Below, one piece after another: positions 37,571 through 47,269 of a stretch of 64,000 bases of DNA; position 1 is the first letter of the stretch; each line of letters begins with the position of its first letter. The translations under genes and the position numbers were made by a program. Origin of the DNA: an uncultured Pelagimonas sp. (GTDB lineage: Bacteria; Pseudomonadota; Alphaproteobacteria; Rhodobacterales; Rhodobacteraceae); assembly GCF_947498515.1 (NCBI RefSeq), contig NZ_CANMKO010000002.1, positions 62,001 through 126,000 on the forward strand, given 5' to 3'. A model generated the notes under the pieces. That model was not told the origin of the DNA, searched no databases, and worked only from the letters and a program-made list of their open reading frames with translations.

Positions 37571-38887
37571 ATGCCCATTGAAATCCTCATGCCCGCCCTG
37601 TCCCCCACTATGGAAGAGGGCACCTTGGCCAAATGGCTGGTCAACGAAGGTGACAGCGTGCAATCCGGTGATGTGATCGCCGAAATCGAAACCGACAAAG
37701 CGACGATGGAATTTGAAGCGGTCGACGAAGGGGTGATTGGCAAAATCCTTGTGGCCGATGGCAGCGCCGAAATCGCGGTTAACACGCCGATTGCGGTTCT
37801 GCTCGAAGAGGGTGAAACCGCCGCCGACATGAGCACAGCCGCGCCACAAGCGCCGGCAGAGGCATCGCCTCCTGCCGCGGCTGTGGAGGCGGCACCCGTA
37901 GGGAGCTCCGACCAAGCCGCCGCCCCTGCCCCGCAACACACAGGTACCCGCGTCTTTGCCTCGCCTTTGGCCCGCCGGATCGCCGCGCAAAAGGGCTTGG
38001 ATCTTACCCAAATCACCGGCTCTGGCCCACGGGGTCGTATCGTCAAAGCCGATGTAGAAGCGGCCACCGCCTCACCGGTTGCGGCTGCCCCGGCCCCTCA
38101 AGCTGCAACAGCTTCCGCGTCTCTCGCACCGGCGACAAAACCTGCATTGTCCTCCGGTCCATCCAGCGATGCAGTCAGCCGCATGTATGAAACCCGCGAG
38201 GTTACCGAAATCCCCTTGGATGGAATGCGCAAGACCATCGCGGCGCGTCTCACCGAAGCCAAGCAAAGCATTCCGCATTTCTATCTGCGTCGGGACATCA
38301 AGTTGGATGCGTTGCTGGCATTCCGCAGCCAACTCAACAAGCAATTGGCGGCGCGGAACATTAAACTCAGCGTCAATGATTTCATCATCAAAGCCTGCGC
38401 CAACGCCTTGCAACAGGTGCCCGCCGCCAATTCAGTTTGGGCCGGTGACAAAATCCTGCAACTCACCCCGTCAGACGTGGCGGTTGCCGTCGCTATCGAG
38501 GGTGGCTTGTTCACCCCTGTTCTTCAAGACGCCGATCAAAAATCGCTCTCGGCCCTCTCCGCCGAGATGAAAGACCTTGCCGCGCGTGCTCGCGATCGCA
38601 AACTGGCTCCGCATGAATACCAAGGCGGCAGTTTCGCGATTTCCAACCTTGGCATGATGGGCATTGAAAACTTTGACGCGGTGATAAACCCGCCCCATGG
38701 GGCCATTCTTGCGGTTGGTGCCGGTGTCAAAAAGCCGGTGGTCAACGAAGATGGGGCTTTGGCCGTCGCGACTGTGATGTCGGTCACTCTAAGCGTCGAT
38801 CACCGGGTGATTGACGGAGCGCTCGGGGCCGAGCTGCTGCAAGCCATTGTCGACAATCTCGAAAATCCGATGATGATGTTGGCTTAA
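37571..38887 (+). CDS. pdhC: Dihydrolipoyllysine acetyltransferase (PDH E2)
   Basis: E2 transfers the acetyl group to CoA and forms the core of the PDH complex. The 438-residue protein has one lipoyl domain (1-80), an Ala/Pro linker, a peripheral subunit-binding domain (about 118-155, [18 protein letters not shown]) and the catalytic domain ending with the active-site motif [20 protein letters not shown] precedes the ATG. The E3 gene (lpd) is not adjacent; the operon ends here at a bidirectional terminator. Confidence 0.97.
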   Translation: MPIEILMPALSPTMEEGTLAKWLVNEGDSVQSGDVIAEIETDKATMEFEAVDEGVIGKILVADGSAEIAVNTPIAVLLEEGETAADMSTAAPQAPAEASPPAAAVEAAPVGSSDQAAAPAPQHTGTRVFASPLARRIAAQKGLDLTQITGSGPRGRIVKADVEAATASPVAAAPAPQAATASASLAPATKPALSSGPSSDAVSRMYETREVTEIPLDGMRKTIAARLTEAKQSIPHFYLRRDIKLDALLAFRSQLNKQLAARNIKLSVNDFIIKACANALQQVPAANSVWAGDKILQLTPSDVAVAVAIEGGLFTPVLQDADQKSLSALSAEMKDLAARARDRKLAPHEYQGGSFAISNLGMMGIENFDAVINPPHGAILAVGAGVKKPVVNEDGALAVATVMSVTLSVDHRVIDGALGAELLQAIVDNLENPMMMLA

Positions 38888-38901
38888 CAGGTTAGAAAAT
38901 C

Positions 38902-38933
38902 AAAAAGGCCGGTCACATCTGGCCGGCCTTTTC
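38902..38933. terminator. Bidirectional intrinsic terminator between pdhC and cysE
   Basis: AAAAAGGCCGG and CCGGCCTTTT form a long stem around a 10-base loop, with a T-run on both strands. It serves the convergent pdhC and cysE genes. Confidence 0.9.
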
Positions 38934-38952
38934 CAATTTTAATCCTAGTGCC

Positions 38953-39762
38953 TTAACCTTTGTCGTGGAGTAACTGGTCCATTTCGACCGATGGCTGATC
39001 ACAGCCTGCCTTGCCGACAATCCGCGCCGGAACACCAGCAACGGTTGTGCAAGGCGGTACTTCCTCTAAAACAACCGATCCCGCCGCCACGCGCGAACAA
39101 TGGCCAACACGGATATTGCCCAAGACTTTGGCCCCGGCACCAATCAAGACGCCGTTGCCGATCTTTGGATGTCGATCTTCTTCTTCCTTACCGGTCCCGC
39201 CCAATGTCACCGAATGCAACATCGACACGTTGTCACCCACAACAGCGGTTTCACCGATCACAATCGAATGCGCGTGGTCGATCATAATTCCCCGGCCAAT
39301 GGTTGCGGCCGGATGAATGTCGATCCCAAAGACTTCGGAACAGCGCATTTGGAAGAAGTAGGACAGGTCCTTGCGCCCTTCTTTCCAGAGCCAATTGGCG
39401 ATGCGATGGGCTTGAATGGCTTGGAACCCTTTGAAAAACAACAAGGGTTGCAAGAACCGATGACAGGCCGGGTCGCGTTCGAAGGTTGCGGTGATATCGG
39501 CGCGCGCCGCCATAGCAAGGTCGGGTTCCGAATTATAGGCTTCGTCACATATCTCGCGAACGATCTGCTCAGACATCTCGCCATTGGCAAGCTTGAGCGA
39601 CACACGGTAGCTGAGCGCCCGCTCCAATGTTGGATGGTGCAAAACCGAATAGTGGATTAATCCACCTAGCAATGGCTCTTCGGCCACCGCTTCTTCGGCT
39701 TCTCGCATGATCCGGGCCCAGACCGGATCAATTTCCGCCAGTTTTGCGCGTCTCTCTGCCAT
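38953..39762 (-). CDS. cysE: Serine O-acetyltransferase
   Basis: CysE makes O-acetylserine, the first step of cysteine synthesis. The 269-residue protein has an N-terminal helical domain (to about 140) and a C-terminal left-handed beta-helix with DIHPAATIGRGIMIDHAHSIVIGETAVVGDNVSMLHSVTLGG, containing the catalytic His/Asp region. A flexible C-terminal tail follows. It is monocistronic and converges on pdhC. Confidence 0.96.
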   Translation of the reverse strand: MAERRAKLAEIDPVWARIMREAEEAVAEEPLLGGLIHYSVLHHPTLERALSYRVSLKLANGEMSEQIVREICDEAYNSEPDLAMAARADITATFERDPACHRFLQPLLFFKGFQAIQAHRIANWLWKEGRKDLSYFFQMRCSEVFGIDIHPAATIGRGIMIDHAHSIVIGETAVVGDNVSMLHSVTLGGTGKEEEDRHPKIGNGVLIGAGAKVLGNIRVGHCSRVAAGSVVLEEVPPCTTVAGVPARIVGKAGCDQPSVEMDQLLHDKG

Positions 39763-39876
39763 CAGTGATCTCCTTTGACCTAGGCAGAATAACAGATAGT
39801 GCCTCCGATGCGAAACGCAAATCCGTGATCACACTGTTCACAAAGTACAATTTGAAATGTCTTTTGTAAGCTGTGG

Positions 39877-40170
39877 TTACGAAACGGGGCTTTGGCCTCG
39901 TTTAAATAGCGCCTCAAACACTAAAAACTGACATTCCAAATAGTCCCGATCATCAAGCCGGGGTTCACGGGCCAATGGCCGCATCATTGCCGCAGACATC
40001 AATGTCCCATTGCCCCATTGTGCATGGGCTTTGCGAAACCGTTTGCGATAGCAATCAGCGGCTGCTGCCTCTTTAACCAACAGATTTGCCAAACGGGCCC
40101 GCGCGCCCGACGGCACGGGCAACAAAGCCCTCGCCGCCGCGCTTATATCACCGGGAAGAACCGGTCTCAT
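39877..40170 (-). CDS. Small conserved protein coupled to GTA g15
   Basis: This 97-residue Arg/Ala-rich protein begins MRPVLPGDISAAARALLPVP and has a conserved-looking block RWGNGTLMSAAM-type (AQWGNGTLMSAAMMRP), then LDDRDYLECQFLVFEALF. Its ATG overlaps the g15 stop by four bases, so it is the last translated unit of the GTA operon. A similar small ORF follows the GTA cluster in other Rhodobacterales as I recall (named as a domain of unknown function). No role in the particle is known to me. Confidence 0.75.
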   Translation of the reverse strand: MRPVLPGDISAAARALLPVPSGARARLANLLVKEAAAADCYRKRFRKAHAQWGNGTLMSAAMMRPLAREPRLDDRDYLECQFLVFEALFKRGQSPVS

Positions 40171-43100
40171 GACTGACACGTGACCGAGGCAAATGGCCCG
40201 GGCCCATATCGCGCCGACACTTGCGCCACGGCAATCTGATACTCACCCGTCAAACCATCCGAAACCTGTTGCGAGGCCGCATAGGACCAGATTGGCGACG
40301 ACACCTGTGCCTCGCGGATAACGGTTTCGCCCTGTTGAACACGAACCAAATAGGATTCAGTGTCTTCACCCAATGGCACCTCAAAGCTGTCCCAGCCGTC
40401 GCCATCAATGCGCGTCCGTCTGATCCACGACACATCTAGGTCACCGGAAACCTCACTGGCGACAAGATGCGCCGGGCTATAGGGGCGCAACCCAATCCCA
40501 TCAAAAGCAATCTCTTGATGTATATAGGTATCATCGTCAAAGGAGCGGCGCGCCGGCCCAACCCTGTAGTGACGCGACACTCGACGTTGCGCCGCCGCCA
40601 AAGCGATTTGCGCCGGAGCACCATCTAGCAAGACGACAAGCGCACCTTGTGGCCAGAACTCTGGCATCACCCCGTCAGTGCCTGCCTGTCCACGCAATCG
40701 GTGTGACAAAAGCCACCTGTCTTCGGACAAAAGCTCAGCATCGCGAAACTGGAAGAGCTCCCAATTGCCCGGGCTACCGTCGCCGATCGCCATAAGGTTG
40801 CCCCCGGCCAAAAGGGCCTCATCGCTCACCGATTGCAACGCCCCCGACAACAGTTGAACCTCAAGGGCTGAGCCATGGTCGATCAACCCGGATTGCGCCG
40901 CGAACAGCGGGGTTTGGGTCACGCCAACAACGGATTGCGCCGCAATGATGCTGTTGAGTTCGTAATCCGCATCCGTTGCCGAGTCATAAATCGCCGCCGA
41001 TCCCGGCCAAGGTTCAGCAGTCAGCGCCAGATGCGGCGCATGCTCGACTTCGTCTCCGCTCATCAACGGGAGATCCATAAAGATCGGCGTGACCGGAACA
41101 GCGGCCTCGTACGGCCGTATAGCCGCGGCATCATCGGTGTAATCGGACGGTTGATAGACATCCGGCTCGATCCGAACCGCATCCACGATCTGATGATCCA
41201 TCACATCCACCCGGTCGATCCGCGCCAAAGTTGGCCCCGATTTCGATGGGATACGCACGATGTCACCGGCCCCAAGCTGTAGTTTGGAGGGCGGCAAGGC
41301 AAAGCGCAACGTGTCACGCCCGACCCGCCCTTCGGCAAGCCAACGCTCCGCAGTTTGCAACCCTTCACCACGTGTCATGGTCAGGGCCAGCTCGGTTTCC
41401 GCGACCGCATGGGTTTCATCATCGGGCAAGATCGCCTCTTCGGCGGCCACCTGATGATCGCCGTCGGCCTCGATAAAGCGCACACGTACACGCCCCGCCA
41501 TTTCAGCCTCACCGGCGCGCACTTCGGTCAGGTCGCCATCGACTTCATCACTCAACGCAAGGTCTTCGTGATTGATATCAATGGCTTTGAGCCCATCCCG
41601 CATCCGGAAAATCAACATGCCGTCGCGTTCGATTGCATCAAACCCGTGGGCTAACATCAGGGCCTGAAGCGAGCGCCGCGCATCCGTGACATTGGGTTCA
41701 ACAAAGCCACGAACAACGCCATAGAGTTGGCTTGTATCGATATGCGTTACACCCGCCCGGTTACAAAGCTCCTGAACAACTGATGCCAAAGACCGAGCCG
41801 AGGCCCGTCCATTCAACCAATGGCCACGACGGTAATTTGCCCCATCAGACCAAAGCTCACTATTGCCGGGGAACCACGGGAATGGCCGCGCATCCCATGC
41901 CCAGACATAGGCATTGTCCATGTCCAACATCGGGCCATCATAGACCTCGGATTGTGGATTGTTGGCTTCATCCGACCAATAGCCCATCATGGCGCGCAGG
42001 TATTGCCGCTGCATGGCCTCATCCCGCAAACCATTGGAAAAATGCGGCAAGGACGATTCAGACGATTTTGGATCAAGGAACTTGTTGGGCTGGTTGGCCC
42101 CTTTGTTCACCGCCGCACAGCCCAATTCGGTAAACCAGATCGGCTTTGACTGTGGCTCCCAATCGGTGGGCGTGTCATCGCGTACACCGGCACGACGTTC
42201 GTGATGCCTGTTGCCCCACCAATTGCGGATATCCTTGTAGCGCCACACCCAGGGTTCGTTATGTTCCCCATCGGTGATTGCTTTGCGGTTTTGCGCCTCG
42301 CGCCCTTCGGCTGAGGAGTAATACCAATCATACCCTTCACCGCCTTCAATATTGGCGCGCAGGTAATCGACGTTGTAGGTATTCCCCCACTCCGCATCAG
42401 CATGATCATCCCCGTCACGCCAATCCGCGATAGGCATGTAGTTGTCGATCCCAATGAAATCGATGGCCTCGTCGCTCCAAAGCGGATCGAGATGGAAATA
42501 CAAGTCGCCCGAGCCATCCTGCGGGTGGTAGCCGAAATATTCAGACCAATCCGCCGCATAGCCGATTTTCACATCTGGCCCAAGGATTTGGCGGCACTCA
42601 GCAGCCAACAGTTTTAACTGTTCAACCGCCGGGAAACCAGCCGCCCCGCGAATTTGCGTCAAGGCGCGCATTTCCGAACCGATGCAAAACGACGCCACAT
42701 CACCTGCCGCCGCACAAAGCGCCGCTTGGTGAAGTACAAATCGACGATAGGACCATTCCTCTGGGCCTGAGTACGTCACCCCATCACCCGAAACGGAGAA
42801 ATCAGACGCCGACACGGTGCCAAAGAAGCTTGCCACCTCTGCGTCTGCTGCTGCGGTCAAATCAGGAGAGCCGTCCTGACCGGGGGCAAGACTTGTGGTG
42901 ATCCGTCCGCGCCAAGGCAGCTTGGGCTGCCCGGTTCCGCCGGTCCACGGGTCAACCAAAGTGTTGTCCCCCATCTGGTCCATCAAAATGAAGGGGTAGT
43001 ACATGACCTTGAGGCCCTGCGAGGACATGCGGCGGATCGCTTGGATCACGCTAGCATCTGCCGGCGTGCCCCCATAGACAACACGGCCACCCTCTTCTGG

Positions 43101-44114
43101 AACGACTTGCGCCGATGCACGGTCTAACCCGCTGACCACCCAAGGCATTTTTTCGGAATCGAACTCGATCTGTTCGACTTTGGGTTGGATTTCACAGGAC
43201 CCACAGCGCAAGTCATTGCCAAACCAGCTCACAACCAGCGACGCTGCTCCACAATTTGGAAGCTCATCGCGCAGTTGGTTTAGCGATGTATTGAAATCGG
43301 GTTCTTCGGAGGGCGAATTGACGTTTGTCACCTTGCGGCTGGACGCAATAGTCATCCCCCCCAAGACCTCCTCGGGCAGCTCATATTTGTAATAGGTCAG
43401 GTATACCGGATCGGTCGCCAAAGAGTATTCGCCGGTTCCCGGAATCATCGCGACCCCTTTGATCGCTTGGGGAACCTCTTCACTATCTCGAAGCTCTGGA
43501 CGTGTGACCTCAAAGCTGAACTGGGGAACACGGTTGCCGAAACTCGCCAGATGCAGGTTTTCCATCACGACATATGCCGTCCCACGATAGGCTGGCACCT
43601 GCCCCGCCCCTTCGATGGCTTCTATCGTTGGATCAGGCATTTGATCATCGGTGCCATAGTAGACACGCATATTGAGGTCTTTGAGAGCAACCTCAGACCC
43701 ATCCGCCCACACGCGATTGATGCCAGTGATTTCCCCCTCGCACAGGGCGATCCCTAGGCTAATGGAATAACTGTAAGATTTGACCTTGGGGTTGGGCGGG
43801 CCGCCTTTGCCGCCTCCGCCAGATTTCTTGACGTGTTCTTTGAACTCGGTTGCCCAAATAACATGACCGCCAACGCGCATCCGGCCATAGACCTGTGCGA
43901 TTGGGGCCCCGTCACCGGCACCGCTTAGGCGGAACCGTTCGATTTTGCCCATTTCAATGGCGTCAGACCCTTGTCCCAGCAATCGCTGATCCAAAGACCG
44001 GCCGACAGAAGCCCCAATAAAACGGCCAACAGCAGTCATGGACAATCCCAAAAGAGATCCACCCATAGAACTGCCAAGTGCTGCCCCTGCAGCTGAAAGA
44101 AGGATAGTCGCCAT
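40167..44114 (-). CDS. g15: GTA megatron / host-specificity tail tip protein
   Basis: This is the largest GTA protein (1315 residues), forming the tail tip that contacts the recipient envelope. In order: an N-terminal hydrophobic helix region (1-45); baseplate-type segments; a TIM-barrel glycosidase-like domain (about 420-780), with IGYAADWSEYFGYHPQDGSGD and WFTELGCAAVNKGANQPNKF; and a phage-tail_3-like C-terminal part. The ATG at 44114 has GGAG 8 bases upstream; a GTG one codon earlier is possible. The frame is intact over its entire length, arguing that the cluster is under selection. Confidence 0.95.
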   Translation of the reverse strand: MATILLSAAGAALGSSMGGSLLGLSMTAVGRFIGASVGRSLDQRLLGQGSDAIEMGKIERFRLSGAGDGAPIAQVYGRMRVGGHVIWATEFKEHVKKSGGGGKGGPPNPKVKSYSYSISLGIALCEGEITGINRVWADGSEVALKDLNMRVYYGTDDQMPDPTIEAIEGAGQVPAYRGTAYVVMENLHLASFGNRVPQFSFEVTRPELRDSEEVPQAIKGVAMIPGTGEYSLATDPVYLTYYKYELPEEVLGGMTIASSRKVTNVNSPSEEPDFNTSLNQLRDELPNCGAASLVVSWFGNDLRCGSCEIQPKVEQIEFDSEKMPWVVSGLDRASAQVVPEEGGRVVYGGTPADASVIQAIRRMSSQGLKVMYYPFILMDQMGDNTLVDPWTGGTGQPKLPWRGRITTSLAPGQDGSPDLTAAADAEVASFFGTVSASDFSVSGDGVTYSGPEEWSYRRFVLHQAALCAAAGDVASFCIGSEMRALTQIRGAAGFPAVEQLKLLAAECRQILGPDVKIGYAADWSEYFGYHPQDGSGDLYFHLDPLWSDEAIDFIGIDNYMPIADWRDGDDHADAEWGNTYNVDYLRANIEGGEGYDWYYSSAEGREAQNRKAITDGEHNEPWVWRYKDIRNWWGNRHHERRAGVRDDTPTDWEPQSKPIWFTELGCAAVNKGANQPNKFLDPKSSESSLPHFSNGLRDEAMQRQYLRAMMGYWSDEANNPQSEVYDGPMLDMDNAYVWAWDARPFPWFPGNSELWSDGANYRRGHWLNGRASARSLASVVQELCNRAGVTHIDTSQLYGVVRGFVEPNVTDARRSLQALMLAHGFDAIERDGMLIFRMRDGLKAIDINHEDLALSDEVDGDLTEVRAGEAEMAGRVRVRFIEADGDHQVAAEEAILPDDETHAVAETELALTMTRGEGLQTAERWLAEGRVGRDTLRFALPPSKLQLGAGDIVRIPSKSGPTLARIDRVDVMDHQIVDAVRIEPDVYQPSDYTDDAAAIRPYEAAVPVTPIFMDLPLMSGDEVEHAPHLALTAEPWPGSAAIYDSATDADYELNSIIAAQSVVGVTQTPLFAAQSGLIDHGSALEVQLLSGALQSVSDEALLAGGNLMAIGDGSPGNWELFQFRDAELLSEDRWLLSHRLRGQAGTDGVMPEFWPQGALVVLLDGAPAQIALAAAQRRVSRHYRVGPARRSFDDDTYIHQEIAFDGIGLRPYSPAHLVASEVSGDLDVSWIRRTRIDGDGWDSFEVPLGEDTESYLVRVQQGETVIREAQVSSPIWSYAASQQVSDGLTGEYQIAVAQVSARYGPGPFASVTCQS

Positions 44115-44548
44115 CACTCGATCTCCAATGGTAGGGCAAACCGCGCGACGATGCGCCGTTCCCAGGACGCGCCAAGCGCGCTTTCGATCACCCCATGCCC
44201 GCTATAGGCATGTATGAATGAGGCCCCCGCCCCTGTTTCGGCCTGAATGCCGATATGTTTCGCAACTGCGCCTTCGCGCATGCGAAACAATAGGATATCA
44301 CCGGGGGCCGCGTCGTCTCGTGGTTTGGGCTGCAAATGCCGCATGGCCGCACGCCACAAACGCTCATCACCCTGAGGTTCAGACCAGTCCATGCTATAGG
44401 CCGGAACCTTTTCGGGTTCCGATCCGATCACCTCGCGCCACACACCGCGCAACAGACCAAGGCAATCAGTGCCCGCCCCTTTGCGCGATGTTTGGTGCAC
44501 ATAAGGCGTACCGATCCAGCCGCGCGCAGCCTCAACCACACAAGTCAT
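44114..44548 (-). CDS. g14: GTA NlpC/P60-family cell-wall peptidase
   Basis: This 144-residue papain-like peptidase is thought to cut peptidoglycan during DNA delivery. The catalytic cysteine is C29 in GTDCLGLLRGVW and the histidine H98 in AVAKHIGI. The ATG overlaps the g13 stop by four bases (ATGA). Length and motifs match the GTA peptidase family. Confidence 0.94.
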   Translation of the reverse strand: MTCVVEAARGWIGTPYVHQTSRKGAGTDCLGLLRGVWREVIGSEPEKVPAYSMDWSEPQGDERLWRAAMRHLQPKPRDDAAPGDILLFRMREGAVAKHIGIQAETGAGASFIHAYSGHGVIESALGASWERRIVARFALPLEIE

Positions 44549-45432
44549 CTCCGGCTGCCCCCGTTTTGCTTTTTGGCATGTGTGGGGTAAACGGTGACCC
44601 AGTCCTCTTCGGGAATGTCCGGAAACCCTTGAAAATTCAACAAATTGTTAAATTTCAAACGGCAAGTTTCCATCCGTTTATCACAGCCCGCGCTAATCCG
44701 AATGATGTCACCGGGTTCGATAGTGGCGCGCAAAGGTTCCCAGATTTCAAGGTCACGATGACCGGTCCCCGTCAGCCGATCCCGCTTGATTGAACCGGAT
44801 AATCCCTTGGCCGCACCGGAAATGACATCAAGGCGGCCACGTTGAAACCAGTCGGTTTCAAATTCAGTTGCGCCCTCAAAGGAAAATACCCGGTTATCCT
44901 CGACCTGCGCAACAGGAGCCTCAAGAAAGTAACCCGGCGTGTCGAGATCAAAGCGACAGCCACGCCCACCCAAAACCGCCGAACACGGTTTTTGGTAGAC
45001 GCGCCCAATCGGGCGGCCAAGGGCTTCGGTTAACCCGCGCAACTCTGCGTGAAACGCCCCGCCGCCACGACGCAACTCGCCAATTGTGCCGCGAAACATG
45101 ATCCGCCGCGCCGTGACGTCTGACCAGTTCACCAACCAGGCAATTACCTCTGCGCCGTCAAAACGACCAGCAGCAATATCCTCTTCACGAATAGCTGCAT
45201 CGCTCAGCGCGCCCATGGCTTCGGTATTGTCCACCGACAACCCGGTTGCCTGTTGCAGGGCCTTGGCCGACAACCCTGTATCGGCCTTGAACTCATAGCC
45301 ATCAAAGGCAAGCGCACGGTCGTGGTCGGTGAAACCAAATTTGGTACCATCCTTACGGATAACGGCCCAAGCCCGACAAACCGACCCAACCCCATCTTGC
45401 AAATGCGCATGAAGTGCTTCTGCTCCCGACAT
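44545..45432 (-). CDS. g13: GTA tail hub protein (DUF2163/phage BR0599-like)
   Basis: This 295-residue protein matches the conserved GTA hub family (N-terminal DUF2163, C-terminal BR0599-like domain). Four cysteines, C150, C159, C250 and C257, are placed as two pairs (KPCSAVLGGRGCRF and AGCDKRMETCRLKF), fitting an iron-sulfur or other metal site; I recall a 4Fe-4S cluster reported in the RcGTA hub. The start shares one base with g12's stop and its stop overlaps g14's start. Confidence 0.94.
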   Translation of the reverse strand: MSGAEALHAHLQDGVGSVCRAWAVIRKDGTKFGFTDHDRALAFDGYEFKADTGLSAKALQQATGLSVDNTEAMGALSDAAIREEDIAAGRFDGAEVIAWLVNWSDVTARRIMFRGTIGELRRGGGAFHAELRGLTEALGRPIGRVYQKPCSAVLGGRGCRFDLDTPGYFLEAPVAQVEDNRVFSFEGATEFETDWFQRGRLDVISGAAKGLSGSIKRDRLTGTGHRDLEIWEPLRATIEPGDIIRISAGCDKRMETCRLKFNNLLNFQGFPDIPEEDWVTVYPTHAKKQNGGSRR

Positions 45433-46064
45433 CAGACCCGAACCTCCACAACCGGTACATCCGGAACCTGGCCGGCGCGAAAACTCGCCACCGATACGTT
45501 GATACGATCGGTGTCAAAGCGCACAGGCACATCAAATTCGAAACCGGCACTGATCTCGACACCAGCCAGCGGGATTTCATCAAAGGTGATGATCCCGGTG
45601 TCGGTATCAATTTCAAAATGCACGCTTTCACGACGCTCAACATCTTGAACAGCCGCAACCACGGACCCTGCCACAGGTTTGGTGATTGGACGCGCATAGG
45701 TCGCCCCGCCGGACGTATAGTTTTTGATCAGCTGGAAATCCCGCCTCACACCATCGCCATGAGCAATGATCTGATCACCAGTCCCAATCCGTTTCGACGG
45801 AGCGCAGGATTTGAAATCAGCCCAGTCTTTCCAACGAAAACCAAACAACTGACCCTGACGCGCCTCAAAAAAGGCGATCAAAGCTTCGACATCATCCAAC
45901 GACCGTAGCCCCAAACCGGCATCATAACGGCGACGTGAATGTGCCCAAGGCGTGTTGCGTTCTTCGTGGCCACTGGTCAGCTGAACGATATCGGTACGGC
46001 GCTCAGGCCCACCAACGGATCCAAAGCTCAGGTCCGCCGGGAAACGAATTTCATGAAACGACAT
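45432..46064 (-). CDS. g12: GTA distal tail protein (DUF2460/TIGR02217)
   Basis: This 210-residue protein begins MSFHEIRFPADLSFGSVGGPER, the typical family start, and contains TSGHEERNTPWAHSRRRYDAGLGLRSLDD and RQGQLFGFRWKDWADFKSC. It forms the ring joining the tail tube to the hub in related particles. It lies 12 bases after g11 and overlaps g13 by one base. Confidence 0.94.
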   Translation of the reverse strand: MSFHEIRFPADLSFGSVGGPERRTDIVQLTSGHEERNTPWAHSRRRYDAGLGLRSLDDVEALIAFFEARQGQLFGFRWKDWADFKSCAPSKRIGTGDQIIAHGDGVRRDFQLIKNYTSGGATYARPITKPVAGSVVAAVQDVERRESVHFEIDTDTGIITFDEIPLAGVEISAGFEFDVPVRFDTDRINVSVASFRAGQVPDVPVVEVRV

Positions 46065-46076
46065 AGTACCCTCCGA

Positions 46077-46739
46077 TCACCGATTGCGTGCGCCACGTCC
46101 CAGTGCCCGGCTCATCTGAGCGGCAATCTGCGACTGGCTGCGTTGGAACCCCTGGGCGTCAGGGGTTTGAATATTCATCACGACATTGACCGGGCTGCCC
46201 CCGCCACCGCCGCGCACACCAAGCTTGCCATCGGGGCCACGCGCCAAGGGCATGATCGCCTCGGGGCCCGCTTCGCCCATTAGTCCCATGCCGCCACGCA
46301 TCGGAAAGGTCACCGGCCCATTGACGACACCGCCATTTGCAAAGGGCATGACACGCCCTTGCGAAAAACTCCCGCCATCCGCAAAAGGCGAATACGAGCC
46401 AAACATGGCCGAGGCCCCATTGGCGATCATGCCACTGATATGGTTCGCCATCGGCTTGACGGCGGCTTTCCAAGCCACGTCAATCATCGAATTGGCCACC
46501 GTACGTAGCGCATCCGACAGTTTTCCACCGTCAAGAACAACGCCATCAATCGCCTTGGTCACACCTGAGCTCAAAGAGCGTTCAAGCCGGCTGGCACCCT
46601 GCCCGGCGGTGTCAAAACTTTGGTGAACTTTTCGCATTTCCTGATCGAACTGCGCCGCCACATCAATCGCCCCGCCAATCGAGCTTTCCAAAGCATCAAC
46701 CTGCGCTTGCAGGTCATCCATCATCTCACTCTCAGCCAT
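46077..46739 (-). CDS. g11: GTA tail tape measure protein
   Basis: This 220-residue protein has an N-terminal helical region (about 1-70, DDLQAQVDALESSIGGAIDVAAQFDQEMRK), a membrane-active central part, and a Gly-rich end (FADGGSFSQGRVMPFANGGVVNGP, GEAGPEAIMPLARGPDGKLGVRG). This Gly-rich block is characteristic of phage tape-measure C-termini. The short length agrees with the short GTA tail. Its start overlaps g10.1 by 8 bases. Confidence 0.92.
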   Translation of the reverse strand: MAESEMMDDLQAQVDALESSIGGAIDVAAQFDQEMRKVHQSFDTAGQGASRLERSLSSGVTKAIDGVVLDGGKLSDALRTVANSMIDVAWKAAVKPMANHISGMIANGASAMFGSYSPFADGGSFSQGRVMPFANGGVVNGPVTFPMRGGMGLMGEAGPEAIMPLARGPDGKLGVRGGGGGSPVNVVMNIQTPDAQGFQRSQSQIAAQMSRALGRGARNR

Positions 46740-46950
46740 CTCGAAGCATCTCCTTGTTCACAGACGGGGCATCATCCGGAAACGCATCCATCAGCTCATC
46801 AAGCCGTGATCGTCCCATCGGTTTTCCGCCGTCACCCTCACCCAACATCAATTGCAACTCTGCCGGGGTCAGATCCCAAAATTCCTGGGGGCGCAGGCCA
46901 AGCCCGCGCATCCCCGCTCGCATGAGCTCTGGCCAATCAAACCCCTTCAT
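46732..46950 (-). CDS. g10.1: GTA tail assembly chaperone-like protein
   Basis: This 72-residue protein starts MKGFDWPELMRAGMRGLGLRPQEFWDLTPAELQLML, which is the signature of the small phage tail assembly chaperone family (TIGR02216/rcc01693 type). It overlaps g10 by 14 bases and g11 by 8 bases. In many phages the equivalent pair is joined by a programmed frameshift; here it has its own ATG. Confidence 0.88.
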   Translation of the reverse strand: MKGFDWPELMRAGMRGLGLRPQEFWDLTPAELQLMLGEGDGGKPMGRSRLDELMDAFPDDAPSVNKEMLRDG

Positions 46951-47269
46951 CCGCCTGCTCCGGCAACATGAAGGCGCGGGCCAAAAGTTCGGCCGCTGCG
47001 CGTGTGGCCGCCATAGGACCACCAGCAATTTCGGCATTGAGCAGGTCTTTGGCCTGCCCCTGCCATCCGCCGCCCCGCAGCCCGGCCACAATGAGCGCCA
47101 GCACGTCACGCGTGCTGAAACCGCCCTGTTCGAACCGTTGCACCAGTTCCACCAGCGATCCGCTGTCCAGCCCGGCTTCCAACTCGGCCAAAGCGCCAAG
47201 TGTCAGCCGCATGTTGTGACGCTCACCATCAATGGTCAGCGCCACTTCCCCCCGCCACGGATTGCCCAT
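46937..47269 (-). CDS. g10: GTA tail assembly chaperone-type protein (GTA gp10 family)
   Basis: This 110-residue protein begins MGNPWRGEVALTIDGERHNMRLTLGALAELEAGLDSGS, matching the gene transfer agent family of gp10 proteins. The compact alpha/beta N-terminus followed by helices fits tail-terminator/chaperone families. Its start shares one base with the g9 stop, and its end overlaps g10.1 by 14 bases. Confidence 0.9.
   Translation of the reverse strand: MGNPWRGEVALTIDGERHNMRLTLGALAELEAGLDSGSLVELVQRFEQGGFSTRDVLALIVAGLRGGGWQGQAKDLLNAEIAGGPMAATRAAAELLARAFMLPEQADEGV

Noticed and set aside
46937-46950. Possible programmed frameshift joining g10 and g10.1
   Set aside because: The overlap contains GGGGTTT, but g10 reads it as GGG-GTT and reaching g10.1 would need +1 or -2 rather than the classic -1; g10.1 has its own ATG.
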